Positions 53,401-64,000 of a stretch of DNA of 64,000 nucleotides are shown here, one piece after another. The DNA comes from Elysia crispata. Its lineage: Eukaryota; Mollusca; Gastropoda; Plakobranchidae. The stretch is from positions 1-64,000 of the forward strand of contig JAWDGP010005140.1 in assembly GCA_033675545.1 (NCBI GenBank), written 5' to 3'. The position numbers were made by a program, and so were the translations under genes. Under the pieces are notes generated by a model. The model did not search any database and was not told where the DNA came from. It saw only the letters and a list, made by a program, of their open reading frames with translations. Within the stretch, counting starts at the first letter, position 1. Every line of letters starts with the position of its first letter.

Positions 53401-56400
53401 TTGCCTTTTTTTTTTTCTTTCAATTAGTTGTTTATGTGTGTAACTTTATACATTATCTTTGTTGCATAGTCTCTTTGCACAGACATTCTGGGGGTTCTGA
53501 AAAAAAATTTTTTCATAGCCAAATGACACTTCTGCTGAATGGTATTGTGTTGTCTGCGGAAACCATGCTGAAGAAGATATAGGGTATTAAAGAAGTGCTA
53601 CATAATTGCACAGTGATCCTCCTTGAAAGTGAAATTTTGAATGCTGGAGAAAGAAACATGTTGAGGGTCCTGGAGAAGTCCTAGAATTTTATTCTTGTCA
53701 AAGTCTTCGAACCCTTCATGTAATTATCTCTCAAGTATGTTTCAAATTCAGTTTGATTACCTTGAAGCACCCAAAATACAACGATATATCCATTGCTTTT
53801 AATGTTTGTTCAATGAAATGTAAAAACTGAACAAAAGACTTTTCTGAAGTGAAGGTTCAAAATATATTATAAATGTATCAATATGATTTTAATTAACTGG
53901 ACTGACTGTATCTTTTTGCTCAATTTAAATTCAATACACTAATCTTTTTTTTTTTCCTTCTTCAGCTCTATGACAATGATGTTCCAAAGACTTGTGGTGA
54001 GTGATTTTCCAATTTTTCAGTTCATTTTAATGGTATGTCAATGAAATTTTAATTCCTGTGTAGTTCTTTTTGTTGTTGTTGTCTAGATCAATTTGTCATA
54101 TTGATCAAACCAGCAAAAATAAACAACAAAAGCCTTGACAGCTTTGGTCAATTAACAGTTGAGATAGAAAATGTTATTTTAAAGACAAAGTGACCAGACA
54201 AAACTACCAGGTACATTGATCGTGTTTGAATTTAAGTGTGGTGAGATAGTGACAATATCTAAAATGACATTCTTCAATCATTCTGGCATACCTGAATTTT
54301 TATCCCATCTTTAGTGTGTTTGTATTTTTAATATTCAGAAATGATACTTAAGAATAAATTCAAAAATTATTTTGATCAAACATGAATTTCAATCCACTGA
54401 CATCCATCATTTTTTATTCAGAGAACTTCAAGGCTCTTTGCACTGGAGAAAAAGGTTTTGGCTATAAAGGTTCATCATTCCATCGCATAATTCCTGATTT
54501 CATGTGTCAAGGAGGAGACTTCACTCGAGGTGATGGCACTGGAGGAAAGAGCATCTATGGCAACAAATTCCCTGATGAGAATTTCCACAAAAAGCATACA
54601 AAGAAAGGTAATGTCTTTTTTCCCCCAAAGTTTATAGAAGGAAATGAGTTTTAGATGGGGTCCAGGCAGGCTTTAAATTAAAATTTTAAAATATTATAGT
54701 ATGCAATAATAGAAAATATAGGAGGGGAGATGCTGAAAACCAACAAAAGTCAAAATTATTGGAAATGGGTCCCTCACAAAAGACATCCGTTCTTATCTTC
54801 CTTAAGTGGATATAACCAACACTTGAATCAGTAATATAATGTGTGGGCCCCATTTTGAATTTTGAGTTTTAAGGAAATCTTTATCTGTTCACTGGATTAT
54901 CCTTTGTTGCTTTTTTATCAGATTGATCTCTTTAAGTTGCTGCCAGCTTTGTTCCATCTCACTCTGAAGTCCTTTTTCTTCTGTCTTGCATAATAATAGC
55001 AAAAAGAAAGTGTCTTCTATATAAAGCTATCCATTTTGCCTTTTTTCTACGTCACCACGAGGTAAAGTATTATTGTACATAAAATAAAAAATAGGCCAGC
55101 AAATGTGCTAAAAAGTATCAATAGGGGTAAAATAATATGTAAGGATAGCAATCTGTACAACCCTTGCAGAATTATGTGTGCCCATTGATCAATTGACCAA
55201 TTGGAGGGCTCAGAGAAGGGCATAGCTCAGCTTTGAATTCAATTGAGATACCTTCATATAAACAGATTTTTCACTATGAAGATGTTTAAATTTCAAAAAA
55301 AAAATTTTCAAGAAGCCAAATATATTCCTCTCATTTTCACTAAGTAATCCTGATCCTGATCCTTTAGATGTTGCAACAGGGATAGATCTCCAAAATCACC
55401 CTGCTTAATGGGATGAAATTGCTCCAATTCAACAACCCTTTGAAGGCAATATCTTATTAGAGAGTGGGGGTGGAGAACTTATTAACTAGGTTTGGAGCCG
55501 TGGATGGAACTGCAGCAATTTTCTGAATGAAGCCAAAAACAAAGTTACTGACATTCTCATGAATGGACAACATTACAAAAGTTCAGACAAAAGCTGAGGT
55601 TTTGAAACCAAGCAACTGATCTTACATTTCTGAAACTGACCTGAACCTAGAAATGTATGCCATGGTGACATGAGGCTTTTGGCCGTTTTGTGTTTTTTTC
55701 CAATTACACACTACAGCTCAACAATGGACTAATTAATTCATGGCAAGAAGGATATGACCCATTCCCGGTCCAGATGGCCAGAGAACCAAACGTTACAGCC
55801 CCACTCCTCTCAATTATATACTATAAGTTCTAGAAGCAGTGGCAGCATGCATATTAGTCAAGTAATTTAATATATCAATCAGGATATTGAATCTTATGGA
55901 ACATAGATTTAGTAGAATGCCCAACATTTGCCAATGGGTTTATTCCATATACCTGCAGATATGAGATTACAAGCGGCTGAAATTAATAAAAAGGGTAATA
56001 TTCCACTCTTCAAACAACATAGTTGAATTAATTAGAGTAATACAGTATTTAATTTAAACCTAATGTTCCCATCACTTAAAGAATACCAGAAATACAAGCC
56101 ATTCTATTAGAATCTTTTCAAAATGCATGCCATCTGTATAGCCATAACTGATAAAGTATTGACATCATTTCAAATCATCATTGAAAGCTGTAAGGAATGA
56201 TTGTGATGGTTCATAAGCTTTATTGAATATCTTGAGGGCCAGTTAAATGTCATGATTTGTAATGGGAACTGTGTGATGTTACATGAAACTTGCATTAAAT
56301 TATCATTCAGGACAATTTGTTTTATCAAGTGCAGGGTGTCCAGCAAGTCGGGAAAATTAGAAATGGTAGGAAATCGACCATCGAGGTCGGAAAAAAGGAG

Positions 56401-59400
56401 GAAAAATAACTAGTAAGAGACCTGCCAGCAATAAGGTTTCGCTGAAATTTAGTATGCCAATGCCGAAAAATACGGCTTGACCATTACGGCTTCTGATGGT
56501 TTTGCCTGGTGGTTCAATACAGTATTATCGAATACTTTTTTTTTCTCTCTCAATATTTCCCTTTTTTTTTGGAATTCAAGTTTAAATTACTTATTGATAT
56601 TAAATTAAATGCGATTGTCTGGCGTTTAGTTGAGTGAGCGGTGTTCAATAGCGGAACTCTCTTTGTGCTGCTTCTATGTGTTGCACTGTTCAACGTTGGC
56701 TTTTTTTTTTTATTTTTGCATCACTTGTAAGTTCTCTTCCTGTGGCAACTGGAGGGCTTATCACCTATACTGAACGAGCAACGTATCCGATACTATAGAT
56801 TAGAAACGAATAAAGAATTATTTGCCTCGAGTTATGGTGAAGCTTCTCAATCTCATTGATAGTTTCCATTTAAATTGCACAAATTTAAGTTAACCCTAGA
56901 TCGCTGTTCATATGCTAATCTCGATCTAGTTCAGCTCTATTTATAACCAAATCTATCTAGAATTTTGTAGGTATGGGTTATAAATTTATAATTAGAGAGG
57001 TGAGAACTTCACGTATATGGACGAAATTTCATATATTTTAAACATTCATGTGATCCTGTAAGGTTGAGCGTATTTAAAATTAATTTTTACGCAAAAAGAA
57101 ATTTTATTCTACGACGATTACAATATTTTTTTCCGTCATCCAGGATCAACCTGTGCGAAAGAATAAAACTGGACGATAAAATATATTGATATTGTGTATT
57201 TCTTATTATTCATATTTTGAAATCGAATATCAAGGTTTGTACTGTAGTTGAAACTATCCAAGATATCGTTTCCGTCGAGTTTTTTACTTTCACATACATT
57301 CGTCCGAAAAATTTCGTTCTCTCCATCCTCACACCTAGATCACCTATAAAAGCTAATGCGACTTTTTACTGAGGGAACATATTCTTAATCTAGTCTAGTA
57401 GGCTTAGGACCTACATGTTTGGGATCAATGAGAAATTCTACCTGGAGCTAGATCGATGGTAAATGTAGATCTTATTAAAATCGGCCATGACATGACATGA
57501 GACTGTAAATATAGTGGGTAATTTTAATCTAGATTTTAATGTAGTTACTAATTTTTTGTCCTATTTTTTTTTTTATTTTTATTCGACTAGGTGGAGCCTA
57601 GTGAGAAGTTTTAGACCTAACGATATTGATCATATTCAGCTCTAAGTCTAAACCCTAGAAAAGATAAATATAACTTATAAGGAGAGCAGTGCTCAATATG
57701 TAAGCTAGAATAAAGGCCTTTATGTCTACTCTGATGAGTAAACCTATATGTTGCCTCAGTTGGGCCAGTAAAACGCAGAAAGCAATAACATCTGGGGAAC
57801 ACAGCTATAGAAGGGCTACAGGTTATTCAATTCAACATCTTAGTTTGAGCTCAGAAAAAAAACAACTAAATCAATAAAAAAAAATGCTCCACAATCCTGG
57901 CTCTGTGTACAATCACATTTTGTTTTAAGGGAGAGGGTGGGTGTGTCAAAAATTTCTCTGAAGGGAAGTTGGCATTACGCTAAGCCCGATTTGAGGTTGG
58001 CAGGTCTAATAACTTGAATTTATTACCTGCTTTAAAAATGTTGAATTGCAAAGGTGCTCTGTTATCATCATCATTTCTATTATTAAACATGTCTCTGCAA
58101 ATTCTCTGTCGATTATCCTCGCACAGTGGCAAGCGACTTAAGATTTTCTTTCAAAATCCTAGGTAGGAAATGTTTGGAGAAAGTAGGAAATTTTAGCTTG
58201 AGATGTTGCTGGACACTCTGAAGTGTATTGTGGATTCAGAGAAAGGAGGCATCAAAGTAAAACACTTGAAACTGTATAAAATGTGTGGGTATGGTTTATA
58301 AAAACAATTTATGGCTAAGCAGCTGTCTGACCAGGAAAACAAAATAGTGGTGAGTCCCAGGTGCTTAACCTAAAGTCCGATTAAGTCTTGGACGATTCAT
58401 TTTTTTACATCTTACAGACACAATTTCAACATAGAGCCTTTTGCTTGTATAAAAATCACTCTGACCCTTATGCTTTAGCTGTCAGTGTATTTACTTTAAA
58501 GAAATCTCAACCTCTTGCATATATTTATCTACTTTCCATTTTTTTGGCATTATACTACAAATAAGAATTGGGTAAGGAATGTCTTTGTGCTCTTGTCACT
58601 CTTGAGCAGGTGACTGCATTCTTGACTGCCATTATTATTACGATGGCACTAGAAATTGTAATATAGAATAAAAAAAACAAGTATTTGTAATCTCACTAGT
58701 CTATACTGATAAAGCCAATTTGTAGGCGAAACGTTTAAATGTTACTTTAAATTTTTTTCTCTTTGTGAGTATAACTAAGTCCAAGTTGGGTGATTGTTTA
58801 CACCTGAAGTTACTATGGCACTAACAATACTCCAATTGCCCACCGAACAAAAACTTTGTGTTATAGTCATCAATGTAGTGGCCTAGTGAGGTATGAGTAA
58901 ATGCTACAAATGAGTACAATTGTTTTATTTGAATTGTATTTTAACCATAATATGCTGTACTTTGTTTTTGATCCAGGCCTTCTGTCAATGGCTAATGCTG
59001 GCCCCAACACCAATGGCTCTCAGTTCTTCATCACAACTGCTGTAACCTCCTGGTAGGTTATGCTAGTTATATCTGACTTATATGATGTGTTGGGGAAAGT
59101 TGATCAATAATGATAAGGACTTGATTACTCACTATAAACTGAATCTGGGACTGAATCTTTGCTCCCCCCACCACCTTGTCCTGTGTTTCTGTCATATGAA
59201 TTTTATGATACATACTTTTAATTTGAATATCAAAGAACATATTTCGTTACTAGCTAATTCTCAACTTTTCAAGTTTATTCATAAATTCTAGTAATATTGT
59301 CATTATATGACCTATGAAGTACAAAACTAAAAGTGCTTAGAACTAATAGAACTAGATATTCACTGGCTTGTGGTAATTAATATCTACCCATTTATGTTGG

Positions 59401-62400
59401 CTTAAACTTAAATGAAAGTTTAAAACTGATAGATTTGGATAAACTCCCTTTCAAATGCTTTTATCAAATGAATTTTTCAATAACAACTAATAAAGAAAAT
59501 TAAAGGCCTCTCCCCACAAGACGTTCATAATTTAAAACAAAGCTGTGGAAAGCTTGGCCAAAAACTGCAAGTTAAAGTCATCTCTTAGCTCACTAGGAAG
59601 GTCAGTACCTAAATAGTGATGGCAAAAAATTACAGTGATACTGTGAAATCTGAAAATATTCAAACAAGTCATCTTAATTTAAAAAATTGCTCCACTTGGC
59701 TCAAATTTCTAGACTTAATATTTTGCATATACGTAGCTATGCCACACAATGAGATGTTTTGCAGCAGACTAATTGGGGAAATGACATTTCCCGAAGAAGC
59801 CTGGAAATCTTTGCTATTTAAAGTGCTTTTACTTCTGAAACAATATATGCGAAAGTTACACATAAGATGAGTTTAAAAAGTGGAAATATCAAGCTTTCTT
59901 TAGGAAAATCGCATTTACCCAAAAATTTTGCTGCCACAAAACGTCTCATTTCATGATGTTGCTACACATCATAGGAGCTAATACCGATAGAGAATTGTAT
60001 AGTCCTAGTCTTCTCAAAAATATTTCAATTTTTGTTTTACATGAAACTTCCCTTTGAGCTGATCTCTCAAAAGCTATTGTTGAGTGATTGGTAGTTAGTG
60101 TACTGGATAAATCAATTTGTGATGCAAGTTGCAACATTTTTCAGGCAGCAGGTTCTTTCTGATTATGACCCAACAGTTTTCTCACGCTTTGATTGGAATA
60201 TTTAGTGGCTACCATTTGGAAAAGGACCTAATAAGCTACATGTATTACATGAAGTACACTGATTTGGTTTTTTTTTATTTTGGGAGTGGAAAGTAGGGTG
60301 ATGCTCTTGAACTCGAAGAAAGGTGTGTTGTGCTTTAAGAGTTCATTAAAAATTATTTTAAAAAGTACCCTAAGGTAATCAGAATCTTGAAAGGTTAAGT
60401 TACAAAGTTCTTTTTTATTTTCTCAATTTTTCTCTTATTAATTGTATTTTATTATAATGTACAGTACACTCGGATAAATGCAGTCTTCAGGAGGTTTCAA
60501 TAGTGTGCTTTTAGGAGATGCATATCTTTATAAAAAGTAATACAAAATGTATTCAGTTGCTCCCCTTAGTACATTACAAAAAGATACTACTAAGTTTCTT
60601 CCCTTGTGCATGGAAGGAAGGTAACAGTGCAATAATCAAATACCTTTTTATTGTTTTTTTTATTATTATTTATTTATTTATTTATAGTTTGTTTCATTCT
60701 CTATTTATTTTCACCCTTATCAGCAATGTAGTGACCAATAAAATTCAAGCCCCACTTGAACAACGAAATGTGTGTGGCCTTTTCTTTCAAAAGAGATGCG
60801 TTAAACTGTTCGTCACTGCTTGTTGTATTTTACTGTTCAACTTCAAGCCATTTCAGAAGAGGGGCATTGATCCGTGCGTGTTGTTCATTTTTCTGTTCAA
60901 CCCAACCCTGAAAGGCATTTTCGAAGTCTTCTTTCTTTTCCATGATGGGTTTTCTATCTATTCATCTTTGTGTTTCGCTACTTGAGTTTATCACTGCATG
61001 TCTTGATTGATATGCTGTTTTTGCAAAATTCTGGGTCCCGCTTGAATCCAATTACAGTGGAAACCTCATATTTCGTATTGTATGAGAATGGATTAAAACT
61101 TTGAATTAAGAGTAATCAAATTAAAAAATGGGTATAACAGAATCTATGACTCATTGAGTGAGTGGTTACTTTGCCTGCAAAGTGGTTACTTTTTACTTTG
61201 TCCCACTTTGCTATCGCTATTAGTACAGTATACTTCTTGCTCTTGGTTGATAGAGCATCCGCTCCCTTTTCACTTTGTTAGTGAAATGATCAGCCTTTCT
61301 TGGGCAGTGATTAGCATTGCTTGCCGCTTGAGAGATACTTGTAGCTCTTTTGTAATACAGTAGAAACCTCATAATTCGAATTGTATGGGAATGGATTAAA
61401 TCTTCGAATTAAGAGTATTCGAATTACAAAAATGGGTATAACAGAGTCTAAGACTCATTGAGTGAGTGTGTACTGAGCCTGCAACGAGCAACCCTCCCCG
61501 TCCCACGTTGCTATCAGTATTAGTACAGATTTGCTACTGGTACTTAATTGTTAATGCATCTGCTCCCTTCTTGATTTTTTAGCGCACCAGATCAGCCTTT
61601 ATTGACATTGCTTGCTGCTTGAGAGATGCATGTAGCACTTTTGTGATGCCTTATGTGGTGGTATCGACTTCGAATTAAGAGAATCAAATCAGAAATACTT
61701 CGAAATACAAGTCCGATTCTAACAAAGCCAAAGAGAGAAAAAAAACTATCATCTTGCAAAGTTCGGTTTATGAGAAATTCGAATAATCAGACTTCGGTTT
61801 TTGAGGTTTCCACTGTACTTTAATTAAGAGATTCGAATCAGAAAGACTTCGAAATACGAGTCCGCTTCTAGCAAAGCCAAAGAGATACAAAAATATCATA
61901 TCATCTTGCAAAATTCGGATTGTGAGAAATTCGAATATTCAAACTTCGGTTTTGAGGTTTCCATTGTAATTAGGAACTTTGAGTTTTGTTTCCATGTCAC
62001 GGCTTATGAGTAGACATATTTACTGATGCAGATCTTTTCCATAGATATAAACTGCGGTGGAATCTTGTAGAACAAAAAAAAATTATGCATGGACTGGACA
62101 TTGAACAATTCTACAGTTCTACTCAGATACCTGATACACCAGGCGTAAAGCTTGCACTGTGCAACTTGGAGAAGCAGGGGAGAGAGAACAAATTATATTG
62201 ACCGGAAGGTGGCAAGCAGTTGTTCTTTTTAGAGTTTGCTTATCTTTATGTCAGTTAATTTACATTATTTTGCTAGTGCAAATAACCTAACTCTTCCCTC
62301 CCAGTAGGGCTTACCTGTACCTTCAATTCTTAAAGCCTATCGCTCACTCCATGCATACAGGGCTTTTCAGCCCTCCTCTCCCCTTTATACATATCTTTGT

Positions 62401-63050
62401 GTCAGTTAATTTACATTATTTTACCTGCGCCAATAACCTAACCCTCACCTTCCTATAGGACTTGCCTGTACCTTAAGTTCTTAAGGCCTATCGCCCATCC
62501 CATGCATACAGGGCGATTCCCTCTCCGCTTTAAGTATCACTTTGTGTCTGTGTACAGTGCACATTATTATGCTTGCAGAGCTTGCAAGGGGACATAACTC
62601 CTTGCCATGTGAGAGCCATTCCTCCACTTAGTGTGGCCATCTCCTTTATTTTAGTGGTAATCACTGCTGATTTCAAAATGTGCATTAAAGCAGTGTAGCA
62701 TGTGTTTATAGTATACTTAATATTAGCTAGTAAAAAAATCCGTCTGATTATATTGTATATGTACAGACAGACAGTACATTTATGATTTACGTTAAAGTCT
62801 GTCTAATTAGATTATTAGTTGAAAAAATGGTACATGCTCATGTTTTCTTGTAAACGAATTGGAATAACCATAATTTTCTTTAACTTGGCTCATTTTTTTT
62901 CTTCCTTAACTTTCTAGGTTGGATAACAAGCATGTTGTGTTTGGTGAGGTTACCTCAGGCTATGATGTGGTAGAAAAGATGGAATCTATGGGAAATTCTA
63001 GTGGCAGTGTCAAAAAGCCTGTGAAGATAACCGACTGTGGTGTTTTGTGA
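44311..63050 (+). CDS. PPIF-like: Cyclophilin-type peptidyl-prolyl isomerase, gene 2 (CypD/CypA-like)
   Basis: Join 44311-44496, 53966-53996, 54422-54607, 58977-59052, 62918-63050: 612 nt, 203 residues, in frame throughout with GT-AG introns of 9.5, 0.43, 4.4 and 3.9 kb. Exons 2 to 5 have exactly the lengths of gene 1. Residues 42-203 form a complete cyclophilin domain with catalytic [15 protein letters not shown] (R94, F99, M100, Q102) and [12 protein letters not shown] (W160, H165). It aligns to gene 1 without gaps, with about 30 differences in 162 residues by hand count, and keeps the more canonical [15 protein letters not shown] and MCQGGDF. The N-terminal 41 residues ([20 protein letters not shown]...) are basic, lack acidic residues and resemble the gene 1 extension, so a mitochondrial presequence is likely. 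Met42 could start a cytosolic form. Confidence 0.95.
44513..44592. repeat. GATCTA palindromic repeat patch
   Basis: Runs of AGATCT/CTAGAT units with imperfect copies, just inside gene 2 intron 1. A second patch is at 45240-45300, so the two bracket the MITE at 44619-45229. Confidence 0.75.
44619..45229. mobile_element. Pogo/Tigger-like MITE, diverged copy
   Basis: The left end (ctgtggaaacgtcataatccgaag) and right end (agacttcggtttttgatgttttcacagta) are inverted, diverged versions of the ends of the element at 61356-61817. The internal text also matches (tatgactcattgactaagtgtgtactg; agagaatcaaaccagaaaaacttc). About 0.6 kb, no transposase frame. Confidence 0.75.
46242..47651. mobile_element. 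Segment bounded by perfect 19-bp inverted repeats
   Basis: ATATGGCGGATTCCACGAA at 46242-46260 is exactly complementary in reverse to 47633-47651. The interval (1.41 kb) also holds several loosely repeated patches (ggttccgaacg..., gcgacacaca...). Target duplication is unclear, so it may be a TIR element or an inverted duplication. Confidence 0.45.
48594..49688. mobile_element. Nonautonomous TIR transposon, 6-bp target duplication (hAT-like)
   Basis: Perfect 14-bp terminal inverted repeats CAGACATGCCTACC at 48594-48607 and 49675-49688 are flanked by the identical 6-mer ATTTAA (48588-48593 and 49689-49694). Length is 1095 bp. No transposase frame was found. CAG-starting ends and a 5- to 8-bp duplication fit the hAT superfamily, but the assignment is inferred. 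Confidence 0.8.
49793..50797. mobile_element. Tigger-like element, about 1.0 kb
   Basis: The left end ACAGTAGTCTCCGGATAA (49793-49810) matches the reverse complement of 50780-50797 at about 14 of 18 positions. The inner text at the right end (ggcttcaatagcttgcg...gagatgcatgtctttataaa on the minus strand) recurs on the plus strand at 60490-60540. The 188-codon plus frame inside (49927-50493) has no transposase motif that I recognise. Confidence 0.55.
51840..52362 (+). mobile_element. Possible piggyBac transposase remains
   Basis: An acidic stretch ([18 protein letters not shown] at about 52010-52063) is followed 200 bases later by [20 protein letters not shown] and FHTN (about 52271-52342). 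The latter resembles the C-terminal cysteine domain of piggyBac proteins (CxxC...LCxxxCFxxYHT), with one cysteine missing. Stops and a frame break separate the parts. Weak call. Confidence 0.35.
53966..53996 (+). CDS. Cyclophilin gene 2 exon 2
   Basis: 31-nt microexon encoding [10 protein letters not shown] plus one base. Acceptor ccttcttcag, donor gtgagt. Confidence 0.93.
53997..54421 (+). other. Intron 2 of cyclophilin gene 2
   Basis: 425 bases, AT-rich, no embedded feature; ten times shorter than the equivalent intron of gene 1. Confidence 0.9.
54422..54607 (+). CDS. Cyclophilin gene 2 exon 3
   Basis: 186 nt encoding [20 protein letters not shown] through [13 protein letters not shown], with the catalytic Arg. 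Acceptor tttattcag, donor gtaatg. The plus frame continues past the donor to a stop at 54652-54654, so intron retention would truncate the protein before the active-site Trp. Confidence 0.95.
54608..58976 (+). other. Intron 3 of cyclophilin gene 2
   Basis: 4.37 kb; 1.9 kb of it is the TIR element at 56332-58220. The remaining sequence shows no gene. Confidence 0.9.
56332..58220. mobile_element. Nonautonomous TIR transposon, 5-bp target duplication (hAT-like)
   Basis: The left end CAGGGTGTCCAGCAA (56332-56346) and the reverse complement of the right end, CAGAGTGTCCAGCAA (58206-58220), differ at one of 15 positions. The 5-mer AAGTG flanks both sides (56327-56331, 58221-58225). Length is 1889 bp. 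Both ends have nearby aggaaat/atttcct motifs. No transposase frame remains. The CAG(G/A)GTGTCC end is typical of hAT elements; a 5-bp duplication is known for some lineages. Confidence 0.8.
58977..59052 (+). CDS. Cyclophilin gene 2 exon 4
   Basis: 76 nt encoding [20 protein letters not shown] and AVTS plus two bases of the Trp codon. Acceptor ttgatccag, donor gtaggt. Confidence 0.95.
60460..60620 (+). mobile_element. Tigger-like element end, related to the copy at 49793-50797
   Basis: Starts TACAGTACACTCGGATAAA and continues with a ggaggtttcaatagtgtgctt...gagatgcatatctttataaaaagtaat stretch that matches, in inverse orientation, the right end of the 49793-50797 element. The other terminus was not identified. 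Confidence 0.5.
61053..61968. mobile_element. Pogo/Tigger-like MITE (outer copy, split)
   Basis: The left half (61053-61355) begins TACAGTGGAAACCTCATATT. The right half (61818-61968) ends in ttcggttttgaggtttccattgta. Together they correspond to one element interrupted by the full copy at 61356-61817, which has inserted at a TA dinucleotide. Confidence 0.75.
61356..61817. mobile_element. Pogo/Tigger-like MITE (inner, complete copy)
   Basis: 462 bp from TACAGTAGAAACCTCATAAT to ...tttttgaggtttccactgta. The outer 14 to 16 bases are inverted repeats, and repeated ttcgaa motifs lie inside both ends. TA on both edges fits Tc1/mariner-superfamily insertion. No coding capacity. Confidence 0.85.
62240..62555. 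repeat. 151-bp tandem repeat, two copies plus remnant
   Basis: A tgtcagttaatttacattat segment starts at about 62250 and again 151 bases later at 62401. The unit includes cctgtacctt and catgcatacagggc stretches. A third start (tatcactttgtgtctgtgta) appears at 62536. Confidence 0.8.
62918..63050 (+). CDS. Cyclophilin gene 2 exon 5
   Basis: 133 nt completing the Trp codon and encoding [20 protein letters not shown] through [10 protein letters not shown], then TGA at 63048-63050. Acceptor aactttctag. Confidence 0.95.
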
Positions 63051-63234
63051 AAGAGAAATTTCGTTCTGTTATCTCTCAATACATTAATTTCAGATAAGAT
63101 GGATCAAAACACTAAATCGATTCCATTTAATTTTTTCAATGTTTCTGCTCAGCTAAAGTTATCTCCTTTTTATTCATTGCATGTAGAAGTCAAAATTCTC
63201 ATTTCTGGCCTGTTGTCTATGAATTATTTGTATG

Positions 63235-63240
63235 AATAAA
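63235..63240 (+). terminator. Poly(A) signal of cyclophilin gene 2
   Basis: AATAAA 185 bases past the stop codon, followed by T-rich and then G-rich sequence (63280-63310) typical of a cleavage region. Confidence 0.6.
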
Positions 63241-64000
63241 AAAAATTTTTTGCTTTTCAATCTAAATATTTCTGGTTGTTTTTTTTTTGGGGGGGGGGGG
63301 GGGAGGGGGTGGATTTGTCTCTTTCTCAAGAATGCCTCATAAGTGCCTTGATAATTCTAAAACACTGAGGTCACTTGGCAACTTACTCTATGAAACAATG
63401 TGGATTATTTTTAATAAGCCAGCATTTAGCATATAATGTATACCCAATAAGGTTCAAAGCGATCTGATCCAACAAGGTCTGACAGTCTAAGAACTAAGCA
63501 AATTATGAGATCTGTCTTAGACATATAAAAAGGCATATCAGTATGTTCCTTTTTCCAGAGTTAAAATCATCACAAAAAGTAGAGTTTTTGCATGCGTAAA
63601 GTTTTGTGATGCTTTTTGTATTCAAGAATCAAAATAGTGTGCTTTAAAAATTTTTTTTTGTGTGTGTGTTTGTGAGACAAAATGGTAAGATTAGTTTTTG
63701 CATATATCAGGAAGAAAAGTAAAAGACCACACAGATATCTTAGAATGTCACACAGTTGTATAAAAACAACCAAAGCATTTACTTTTTTTCTAGAATAACT
63801 TATCATTTTTCATGAAAATTAAATTACATGTAGTGGTTTTGTATCAAGTAAGAAAAGGAAATGATGAATCTAAGCAGTAAAGGTTGCGTCTTATCAGTAT
63901 GAGGAAAATGATTGTGGTATCTCTGAAATTGCCTCTAAGTCTTATTAGACCTCAGTTTTACTAGTTATACTTCTGTTCCTTCAAAAAAAAAAAAGAAAAA
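63241..64000. other. Downstream flank of cyclophilin gene 2
   Basis: Noncoding. Contains a T-run/G-run tract (63282-63302) and a short GT run (63660-63670). No gene recognised up to the window edge. Confidence 0.5.

Larger units (their letters stand above)
44497..53965 (+). other. Intron 1 of cyclophilin gene 2
   Basis: 9.5 kb, the longest intron seen. It holds GATCTA patches, a pogo/Tigger-like MITE (44619-45229), an inverted-repeat-bounded segment (46242-47651), a TIR element with 6-bp duplication (48594-49688), another Tigger-like element (49793-50797), and possible piggyBac remains (51840-52362). Homopolymer T runs lie at 53218-53232 and 53289-53306. Confidence 0.85.
59053..62917 (+). 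other. Intron 4 of cyclophilin gene 2
   Basis: 3.87 kb. Contains a Tigger-related end (60460-60620), a nested pair of MITEs (61053-61968), and a 151-bp tandem repeat (62240-62555). No gene was seen. Confidence 0.9.

Noticed and set aside
60518..60985. 155-codon Phe-rich frame
   Set aside because: It begins in a Tigger-related repeat end and runs through T-rich DNA; no domain was recognised.

Overview
This window is animal nuclear DNA: AT-rich, intron-dominated, and unusually full of long microsatellites. The dense GA/GACA, AAT, GAA/TTC and AT arrays, the scattered AGATCT/GATCTA palindromes and the protein-level similarities fit a gastropod mollusc, perhaps a heterobranch. That placement is an inference from composition and memory, not from a search. 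Most long open frames are microsatellite translations, not genes. The real genes are split into short exons.

Layout. (1) About 0.5-3 kb holds a promoter-like stretch and an unrecognised coiled-coil exon (2069-2956). The exon has good splice sites, but its frame breaks at homopolymers. (2) On the minus strand at 5294-5362 is the first coding exon of a cytosolic cyclophilin A gene reading off the left edge. Behind it is a GC-richer, possibly bidirectional promoter with a consensus ETS site. (3) On the minus strand at 8613-10313 is a three-exon gene for a small secreted cysteine-rich peptide precursor: signal peptide, propeptide with an RRRR cleavage site, then an eight-cysteine mature region. 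I cannot assign it to a known family. (4) About 10.3-27.5 kb is microsatellite-rich intergenic DNA with one dead LINE fragment. (5) Two five-exon cyclophilin genes lie in tandem on the plus strand (27544-41039 and 44311-63050). Their exon sizes are identical after exon 1. Both are intact and keep the catalytic residues. Each has a homologous, basic N-terminal extension before an internal Met, so each could give a mitochondrial (CypD-like) and a cytosolic product. (6) Their introns hold many mobile-element relics: a Helitron Rep fragment, a LINE 3' fragment, a possible piggyBac C-terminus, pogo/Tigger-like MITEs including one nested in another, and two nonautonomous TIR elements with clean target duplications (5 bp and 6 bp).

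The three cyclophilin genes form a local cluster, two in tandem and one inverted. All share the intron after the ...GR(I/V)xx(E/N/K) block, so exon shuffling or tandem duplication from a common intron-containing ancestor is likely. The peptide-hormone-like gene sits between the inverted cyclophilin A and the tandem pair. It is the best candidate here for something undescribed.
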